From Variovorax paradoxus (GTDB taxonomy: Bacteria > Pseudomonadota > Gammaproteobacteria > Burkholderiales > Burkholderiaceae_C), in the NCBI GenBank assembly GCA_016806145.1, contig CP063166.1:5456001-5520000 (forward strand): a DNA stretch of 64,000 bases, written 5' to 3'. Below, in pieces: positions 58,340 to 64,000 of this stretch (positions are counted from its first letter, which is position 1; each line of letters starts with the position of its first letter). Made by a program: the position numbers and the translations under genes. Under the pieces are notes generated by a model. That model saw only the letters and a list, made by a program, of their open reading frames with translations, was not told the origin of the DNA and did no database searches.

Positions 58340-58666
58340 TCAGTCCGTGCTCTTGGCGGCCGGCGCAGGGGCCGGCGCGGGCGCGGGCGCCGGGCTGGGC
58401 GCAGCGGCGGGTGCTTCGGCGGACTTGGTGGCGCCGTCGCCCGAAGCGGCCGGCGCGGTGGCGGCTTCGGACTTCTTGCCGCCGCCGTCACGGAAGTCGG
58501 TCACGTACCAGCCCGAGCCCTTGAGCTGGAACCCGGCCGCCGTGACCTGCTTTTCGAACGCGCTCGCGCCGCATGCCGGACACACCGTGAGCGGCGGATC
58601 GGACATCTTCTGCAGGGCATCCTTGGCGAAGCCGCAGGCGCTGCACTTGTAGGCGTAGATGGGCAT
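58340..58666 (-). CDS. FmdB-type zinc ribbon protein
   Basis: 108 residues. Zinc ribbon with Cys8, Cys11, Cys29 and Cys32 (MPIYAYKCSACGF, then TVCPACG). A low-complexity Ala/Pro-rich tail makes up the last third. FmdB-family proteins are small putative regulators with no proven targets in this group. Lies between the symporter and the DUF502 gene. Confidence 0.93.
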   Translation of the reverse strand: MPIYAYKCSACGFAKDALQKMSDPPLTVCPACGASAFEKQVTAAGFQLKGSGWYVTDFRDGGGKKSEAATAPAASGDGATKSAEAPAAAPSPAPAPAPAPAPAAKSTD

Positions 58667-58772
58667 GGGAAATCGAGTGGGGAAAGCGGCCAGGCGGCCG
58701 CTCGCAAAGCCCTCGATTATAGGGGCGCCCCCCGGCCGGCCGACGCCCCGGGGATTGCGCCCGGCGCGAGAT

Positions 58773-60221
58773 TCAGGCCGTTTCGGTCGCCAGCGGGCGG
58801 TGCGGCGTGTGAGTGTTCACCACCCATTGCGGCGCCAGCGAGCCGAGCACCATGCCCGCGAACGAGGCCAGCACGCCCGCGAGCTGGGCCGGGAACACCG
58901 CGCCCCAGGGCATGGCCATGAACAGCAGCCAGGTGCCGATGCCGAACAGGATCGCGGCGATCGCGCCCTGGGTGGTGGCGCGCTTCCAGTAGAGGCCGAA
59001 CACCAGCGGGACGAAGGCCCCGACCAGCGGCACCTGGTAGGCGCCCGAGACCAGTTCGTAGATCGGCGTGCCCTGCATGCGGATCGCGTAGGCCAGCACC
59101 GCGGCGCTGAACAGCAGCACCGTGATGCGCATGGTCCGGAGGTTCTCGCGGTCGGTGCCCGCGGGACGGAACTGGCGCCAGATGTTCTCGGTGAAGGTGA
59201 CGCTGGGCGCCAGCAGGGTGGCCGAGGCGGTCGACTTGATGGCCGACAGCAGGGCGCCGAAGAACAGCACCTGCATCACGAACGGCATCTTCTCGAGCAC
59301 CAGCGTGGGCAGCACCTTCTGCGGATCCTCCTTGAGCAGCGTGGCGGTCTGCTCCGGCATGATCAGGAGCGCGCTGGCGACGAGGAACATCGGCACGAAG
59401 GCGAACAGGATGTATGCCAGGCCGCCGATCACCGGACCGCGCGTGGCCGCCTTGACGCTGTTGGCCGACATCACGCGCTGGAACACGTCCTGCTGCGGGA
59501 TCGAGCCGAGCATCATGGTGATGGCGGCCGCGAAGAAGAAGACCATGTCGTGCCAGTTGGGCTCGGGCCAGAACTTGAACAGGTCCTTGCTGACCGCGAA
59601 GGCGACCACCTTGTCGGCGCCGCCGGCCATGTTGCCCGCGAACATCGCGATGATGGCCAGGCCGGCCACCAGGATGATCATCTGGATGAAGTCGGTGACC
59701 GCCACCGACCACATGCCGCCGAACAGCGTGTAGGCCAGGATCGAGACCACGCCGATCACCATGCCGGTCGACAGCCCGATGGCGCCGCCCGAGAGCACGT
59801 TGAACACCAGGCCCAGCGCCGTGACCTGCGCCGAGACCCAGCCCAGGTAGCTCAGCATGATGATCAGCGTGCAGGCCACCTCCACGCCGCGTCCGTAGCG
59901 CTCGCGGTAGTAGTCGCTGATGGTCAGCAGCGTCATGCGGTAGAGCTTGCCCGCGAAGAACAGGCCCACGAGGATCAGGCAGGTGCCGGCGCCGAACGGG
60001 TCCTCGACCACGCCGTTGAGGCCGCCCTCGATGAACTTGGCCGGGATGCCCAGCACCGTCTCGGAACCGAACCAGGTCGCGAAGGTGGTCGTGACGATCA
60101 TGAAGAGCGGCAGGTGCCGCCCGGCGATCGCGAAGTCGGTGGTGTTCTTCACGCGCCGGGCCGCATACAGGCCGATGGCGATGGTGAGCAACAGATAGAC
60201 GATGACCAGGGTCAGCAGCAC
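58773..60221 (-). CDS. Sodium:solute symporter family protein
   Basis: 482 residues with about 13 transmembrane helices. Residues DFAIAGRHLPLFMIVTTTFATWFGSETVLG, SIPQQDVFQRVMSA and LLSAIKSTASATLLAPSVTF are typical of the SSS family (PutP/PanF-like). Substrate unknown; pantothenate, proline or a carboxylate are options. A GTG start at 60221 has a good GAGGAGAA site; no in-frame ATG fits as well. Downstream of ubiB with a 75-bp gap. Confidence 0.9.
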   Translation of the reverse strand: MLLTLVIVYLLLTIAIGLYAARRVKNTTDFAIAGRHLPLFMIVTTTFATWFGSETVLGIPAKFIEGGLNGVVEDPFGAGTCLILVGLFFAGKLYRMTLLTISDYYRERYGRGVEVACTLIIMLSYLGWVSAQVTALGLVFNVLSGGAIGLSTGMVIGVVSILAYTLFGGMWSVAVTDFIQMIILVAGLAIIAMFAGNMAGGADKVVAFAVSKDLFKFWPEPNWHDMVFFFAAAITMMLGSIPQQDVFQRVMSANSVKAATRGPVIGGLAYILFAFVPMFLVASALLIMPEQTATLLKEDPQKVLPTLVLEKMPFVMQVLFFGALLSAIKSTASATLLAPSVTFTENIWRQFRPAGTDRENLRTMRITVLLFSAAVLAYAIRMQGTPIYELVSGAYQVPLVGAFVPLVFGLYWKRATTQGAIAAILFGIGTWLLFMAMPWGAVFPAQLAGVLASFAGMVLGSLAPQWVVNTHTPHRPLATETA

Positions 60222-60296
60222 GTCAGGTTCTCCTCTTTCCTCGATTCCAAGGCAGCACGCCCATCTTTTCCGGGCCGTGGCGGCCAGCGCCACGGT

Positions 60297-61862
60297 TCAG
60301 ATGATTTGAACGCGCACCAGCAGCTGCATGGCCAGCAGACCCAATACAAAACCTATGCCACCGTAGACGATCGACTGGAGCAACCGGTTGGTGCGCTTCT
60401 GCGCGGCCAGCAGCTCCAGCAGCTCGCGCCGGTGGTCGGGCGGCCGATTCTCCAGGAAATCGTGCAGCAGGCGCGGCAATTCCGGCAACAGCTTGGCGTA
60501 TCGCGGCGCCTCGTCCTTGAGTTGCTGGAACAGCTTCTTGGGGCCGATCTGGTCGACCATCCACTTCTCGAGGAAGGGCTTGGCCGTGTGCCAGAGGTCG
60601 AGCTCGGGATCGAGCTGGCGACCCAGCCCCTCGATGTTGAGCAGCGTCTTCTGCAGCAGCACCAGCTGCGGCTGGATCTCGACGTGGAAGCGGCGCGAGG
60701 TCTGGAACAGCCGCATCAGCACCATGCCGAGCGAGATCTCCCTGAGCGGCCGGTCGAAGTAGGGTTCGCAGACGGTGCGGATCGCGGCCTCGAGCTCGTC
60801 GATGCGCGTGCCCTCGGGCACCCAGCCGCTCTCGAGGTGCAGCTCGGCCACGCGCTTGTAGTCGCGCCGGAAGAAGGCCACGAAGTTCTGCGCCAGGTAC
60901 TCCTTGTCGGACTCGGTGAGCGTGCCGATGATCCCGAAGTCCAGCGAGATGTAGCGCCCGAAGGTCTGGGGCTCGAGGCTGACCTGGATGTTGCCCGGGT
61001 GCATGTCGGCATGGAAGAAGCCGTCGCGGAACACCTGGGTGAAGAAGATGGTGACGCCGTCGCGCGCGAGCTTCGGGATGTCGACGCCGGCGGCGCGCAG
61101 CCGCTCGAGCTGCGCGATCGGCACGCCCTTCATGCGCTCCATCACGATCACCTCGGGATGGCAGAAGTCCCAGAACATCTCGGGAATCAGCACCAGGTCG
61201 AGCGAGGCCATGTTGCGGCGCAGCTGGGCGGCGTTGGCGGCCTCGCGCACCAGGTCGAGCTCGTCGTGCAGGTACTTGTCGAACTCGGCCACCACCTCGC
61301 GCGGCTTGAGCCGCTTGCCGTCGGGCGAGAGCTTCTCGACCCAGCCGGCCATCATGGCCATCAGGCCCAGGTCCTTCTCGATCACGCCGCGCATGTTGGG
61401 GCGCAGCACCTTGACCGCCACCTCGCGCAGCTGGCCGTCGCTGGTGCGGATGGTCGCGAAATGCACCTGCGCGATCGAGGCGCTCGCGATCGGCGTTTCG
61501 TCGAACTGCACGAACACGTCGCTGACGGGCCGGCGGAACGCGCGCTCGATGGTCGCCACGGCCACCGCCGAGGGGAACGGCGGCACGCGGTCCTGCAGGA
61601 AGGTCAGTTCGTCGGCGATGTCGGGCGGCAGCAGGTCGCGCCGCGTGGAGAGCACCTGGCCGAACTTGACGAAGATCGGGCCCAGCCGCTCGAGCGCCTC
61701 GCGCAGGCGCTGGCCGCGCGGTGCGTCGAGCCGGCGGCCGAAGGAGACGATGCGTGCGACCACGCGCAGCCAGGGCTTCTGGAAGCTCGTGAGCACGAGC
61801 TCGTCGAGGCCGTAGCGCAGCGCGACCCAGACGATGAAGAGGCTGCGATAGAAGCGGCTCAT
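60297..61862 (-). CDS. ubiB: Ubiquinone biosynthesis regulatory ATPase UbiB
   Basis: 521 residues. The atypical-kinase KxGQ motif lies in [17 protein letters not shown] (Lys66-Gln69), with [11 protein letters not shown] as the catalytic loop, and two C-terminal transmembrane helices ([19 protein letters not shown]). Supports ubiquinone synthesis or transport through ATP hydrolysis. The start overlaps the ubiJ stop (ATGA). Confidence 0.96.
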   Translation of the reverse strand: MSRFYRSLFIVWVALRYGLDELVLTSFQKPWLRVVARIVSFGRRLDAPRGQRLREALERLGPIFVKFGQVLSTRRDLLPPDIADELTFLQDRVPPFPSAVAVATIERAFRRPVSDVFVQFDETPIASASIAQVHFATIRTSDGQLREVAVKVLRPNMRGVIEKDLGLMAMMAGWVEKLSPDGKRLKPREVVAEFDKYLHDELDLVREAANAAQLRRNMASLDLVLIPEMFWDFCHPEVIVMERMKGVPIAQLERLRAAGVDIPKLARDGVTIFFTQVFRDGFFHADMHPGNIQVSLEPQTFGRYISLDFGIIGTLTESDKEYLAQNFVAFFRRDYKRVAELHLESGWVPEGTRIDELEAAIRTVCEPYFDRPLREISLGMVLMRLFQTSRRFHVEIQPQLVLLQKTLLNIEGLGRQLDPELDLWHTAKPFLEKWMVDQIGPKKLFQQLKDEAPRYAKLLPELPRLLHDFLENRPPDHRRELLELLAAQKRTNRLLQSIVYGGIGFVLGLLAMQLLVRVQII

Positions 61863-62434
61863 TCGGCGGTGCCCGCCGAACCGATACCGGATCTGCCGGC
61901 CGCCGCGCGGTTGCCCACGAACTGGCGCAATGCGCCCACCACGCGCCGCACCGCATTGCCGATGGCATGCGCGGGCACGTCGCCGATCACGCGCGCGAGG
62001 TCGTCCTCGACGTCCCAGCGCACGTGGTCGACCAGCCAGTTGACCTCGGCCGCGAGCTGCACGTCGCCCACGATCTGCACCGAGGGCTTGTCGCCGCGCA
62101 GCGTGGCGCGCGCGATCTCGAAGGGGTTGTCATCGGTGACCGACAGCGTGAGCTCGGGCAACGAGCCCGGCGGCGCCAGGTCGAGCAGGCCGGCGGGCGT
62201 GGCCACCAGCTCCATCGTGACGAAGCGCCACTGGAAGCGCACCACGCGGCCCTGCTGGCGCACCAGCCGCTGCTGGGCCTCGGGCTCCTGCTGCAGCACG
62301 TGGTTGAGGAACAGCACGGCGCGGTGCTGGATCTCGTGCACGGCCCAGGGCGGCGGCTGCAGGCGCTCGCCGACGCGATTGAACAGGTCGCCGAGCAAAG
62401 AAAAAGGGGACGATGGTGTGGCCATGGTCCCCAT
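61859..62434 (-). CDS. ubiJ: Ubiquinone biosynthesis accessory factor UbiJ (SCP2 domain)
   Basis: 191 residues. An SCP2-like lipid-binding fold ([21 protein letters not shown], then [34 protein letters not shown]). It works with UbiK in the aerobic ubiquinone complex. Start at 62434 or the Met three codons later. Between the Tim44-like and ubiB genes; ubiE is one gene upstream. Confidence 0.9.
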   Translation of the reverse strand: MGTMATPSSPFSLLGDLFNRVGERLQPPPWAVHEIQHRAVLFLNHVLQQEPEAQQRLVRQQGRVVRFQWRFVTMELVATPAGLLDLAPPGSLPELTLSVTDDNPFEIARATLRGDKPSVQIVGDVQLAAEVNWLVDHVRWDVEDDLARVIGDVPAHAIGNAVRRVVGALRQFVGNRAAAGRSGIGSAGTAE

Positions 62435-62476
62435 TATCCTTTCTGCAGGCGGCCGGGCCGCCTTCGAAGCCGCTGC

Positions 62477-63493
62477 TTATTGCAGGGCTTGCACGCCGGC
62501 CACGAGCCAGCCGTTGCCGCCGGTGGTCGGACGCGTCATGTTCCAGACTTCGCGGAACGGGCCCGGGCCCGCCGAAGCGTCTTCGCGGATCATGCCGGAG
62601 AACTCCACGCTGGCCATGTAGGCATCGGCCAGTTCCTCGATGCCGAGCAGCTTGGCGTCGAGCATGACCACTTCGGTCTTGTTCGACACGCCACCGGTGT
62701 GGCTGGCGCGGTCGGCGAGCTGGCTGCGGATTTCCTCGATCATCTCGTCGGTCATCATCGAACGCAGCATGGTGATGTCGGCGCGGTCCCAGGCATCCTG
62801 CAGGGTCACGAAGTTGCGCTTGGCGGCGGTCAGGAAGCCATCGACGTCGAAGCCGGCCGGGATGCCCCAGCTCTGCGAACCGGCCAGGGCCGAACCGATC
62901 ATGCTGCCGCCACCGGCCGCGGCACCCGCGGACGAGAGGCTGCTGCCGTGCGAGGTCGCGGCGGGCGTGGCATCGAAGTTGGTGGCGTTGCGCTCCCACG
63001 GACGGGCCGAGGCGTCGTTGCCGACGTTGCTCGGGCTGTACTGCGCCGGCGCCGCCGGGTTGCCCGGGCCGCCCGCGCCCTGGAAGGCGAAGCCGCCCTG
63101 GCGTGCACCGGCGGGCTGCGAGCGCGACTTGATCATGCGCCACACGAACACCGCGGCCAGCACCAGCAGGCCGATCAGCAGGATGTTGCCGAAGCCCGCA
63201 CCCAGGCCCAGCGAGCTCGCGAGCCATGCGAGGCCCAGGCCCGCGGCCAGGCCGCCGAGCATGGCGCCCCAGGGGCGCTTCGGCGCCGCGGCGGCGGGTG
63301 CCGGCGTGGCAGGCTTGGCGGCCGCGTTGGTGGCGTTCTGTTGCGCGGGCGCAGCCGGCGGCGTGGCCTGGCGTTGCGTCACGTTCGAGGATTGGCGGCC
63401 GACGGATTTACCGCCGCCCATGCGCGCCGCGTCGGCCTGGATGCTGACGAGCGCGAGTGCGCCAGCCAGAAGCAAAGTACTCAAACTCTTCAT
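62477..63493 (-). CDS. Tim44-like domain protein
   Basis: 338 residues. Signal peptide (MKSLSTLLLAGALALVSIQADA), a low-complexity Ala/Pro/Gln stretch, a transmembrane segment (about 105-130), then a C-terminal Tim44-like domain (about 210-338: DGFLTAAKRNFVTLQDAWDRADITMLRSMMTDEM). The start at 63493 is preceded by GGAGACC. Usual neighbour of ubiE in Burkholderiales; function unclear. Confidence 0.92.
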   Translation of the reverse strand: MKSLSTLLLAGALALVSIQADAARMGGGKSVGRQSSNVTQRQATPPAAPAQQNATNAAAKPATPAPAAAAPKRPWGAMLGGLAAGLGLAWLASSLGLGAGFGNILLIGLLVLAAVFVWRMIKSRSQPAGARQGGFAFQGAGGPGNPAAPAQYSPSNVGNDASARPWERNATNFDATPAATSHGSSLSSAGAAAGGGSMIGSALAGSQSWGIPAGFDVDGFLTAAKRNFVTLQDAWDRADITMLRSMMTDEMIEEIRSQLADRASHTGGVSNKTEVVMLDAKLLGIEELADAYMASVEFSGMIREDASAGPGPFREVWNMTRPTTGGNGWLVAGVQALQ

Positions 63494-63524
63494 AAGGTCT
63501 CCTCTCGAACGAAATCTCGTCTGA

Positions 63525-64000
63525 TCAACACTTGATTCCAACATGGAGGGCGACCACGCCACCCGTCATGTTGTGATAGTCCACATGCCCGAAACCGCCC
63601 TCTTTCATGAGGGACTTGAGCTCGTCCTGGCCCGGATGCATGCGGATCGATTCGGCCAGGTAGCGGTAGCTCGCGTCGTCGCCCGCCACCACCTTGCCCA
63701 GGCGCGGCAGCACGTTGAAGGAGTACCAGTCGTAGACCTTCTCGAGCGGCTTCGCGACCTTCGAGAACTCGAGCACCAGCAGCTTGCCGCGCGGCTTGAG
63801 CACGCGGTTCATCTCCTTGAGCGCGACGTCCTTGTGCGTCATGTTGCGCAGGCCGAAGGCGACGGTGACGACGTCGAAGTGGTCGTCGGGGAACGGCAGC
63901 TTCTCGGCGTCGCAGACCGTGGTGGGCAGCACCACGCCGGCGTCGAGCAGGCGGTCGCGGCCGGTGCGCAGCATGGCTTCGTTGATGTCGGTGTGGACCA
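63525..64000 (-). CDS. ubiE: Ubiquinone/menaquinone methyltransferase UbiE (5' end outside window)
   Basis: Partial; about 158 C-terminal residues of a family of about 245. [24 protein letters not shown] and [21 protein letters not shown] are UbiE/COQ5 motifs, with the C-terminal [17 protein letters not shown]. It C-methylates 2-polyprenyl-6-methoxy-benzoquinol with SAM. The reading frame continues past base 64000. Heads the minus-strand run of ubi genes. Confidence 0.94.
   Translation of the reverse strand, partial: VHTDINEAMLRTGRDRLLDAGVVLPTTVCDAEKLPFPDDHFDVVTVAFGLRNMTHKDVALKEMNRVLKPRGKLLVLEFSKVAKPLEKVYDWYSFNVLPRLGKVVAGDDASYRYLAESIRMHPGQDELKSLMKEGGFGHVDYHNMTGGVVALHVGIKC

Noticed and set aside
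58659..62621. Open frame of about 1300 codons on the plus strand opposite the symporter, ubiB and ubiJ genes
   Set aside because: Low-complexity translation spanning several real genes on the other strand; a GC artefact.

Overview
The window reads as chromosomal DNA of a high-GC betaproteobacterium of the Comamonadaceae, most likely Variovorax or a close relative. This rests on base composition, on protein sequences that look like Comamonadaceae orthologues throughout, and on Burkholderiales gene orders such as ubiE/Tim44-like/ubiJ/ubiB, secB/gpsA and gpmA/ctpA/moeB-like. The genus is inferred by recognition, not by a search. I found no tRNA, rRNA, CRISPR array, insertion sequence or prophage. 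Coding density is very high and many genes overlap by ATGA.

Layout. (1) 0-11.3 kb is a molybdenum/formate neighbourhood. It holds the N-terminal two thirds of an FdhF/YdeP-type molybdopterin oxidoreductase, a LysR gene divergent from an NmrA-like gene, a modB-modA-modC operon, a small unknown gene with a YdjA-like nitroreductase, a ModE-type DNA-binding protein overlapping trmO, a lipoprotein with a sulfite-oxidase-like domain, an OFA (oxalate/formate) MFS transporter and a second LysR gene. A near-identical palindrome lies upstream of both the oxidoreductase and the OFA transporter. (2) 11.3-11.6 kb is a gene-free stretch with two 96-bp inverted, self-complementary repeat elements. (3) 11.6-19.1 kb holds apbC/mrp, a patatin, YceH, a DUF2233 protein, an isocitrate dehydrogenase, metG and a small lipoprotein. 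(4) 19.1-27.8 kb holds a REP-like palindrome, a LuxR-type regulator, an amidase, and a co-oriented response regulator, histidine kinase and large autotransporter. (5) 27.8-45 kb is mostly metabolic and housekeeping: a BamE-like lipoprotein, DUF3460, scpA, nadB, panB-panC-queE-queD, a frameshifted acid phosphatase, nadA-nadC-gpsA-secB-grxC-rhodanese, gpmA, ctpA, a MoeB/ThiF protein and AsmA. (6) 45-50.8 kb holds two response regulators, a CHASE3 histidine kinase and an envelope/stress cassette (DUF1328, a yqjDEK-like trio, a ferritin-like protein, a BON lipoprotein and CsbD). (7) 50.9-64 kb runs entirely on the minus strand: ubiE (partial), Tim44-like, ubiJ, ubiB, a sodium/solute symporter, fmdB, DUF502, aspS, a hybrid antitoxin with a CcdB toxin, nudB, an EEP phosphatase, folE and a BLUF blue-light sensor ending at a clear terminator, then an EamA transporter and DUF429.

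How the parts connect. ModBAC would supply molybdate for the molybdoenzyme at the window edge, and the shared palindrome suggests that this enzyme and the OFA transporter form one regulon. NadB, NadA and NadC give the de novo NAD pathway; PanB and PanC give two of the pantothenate steps. FolE makes dihydroneopterin triphosphate, the substrate of both NudB (folate) and QueD (queuosine), and the BLUF photoreceptor sits 1 bp downstream of folE. The best candidates for something undescribed are the shared palindromic operator, a molybdate locus without Mop/molbindin domains, the covarying 96-bp elements, the hybrid Phd/CcdA-CcdB module wedged between aspS and nudB, and the folE-BLUF pair.
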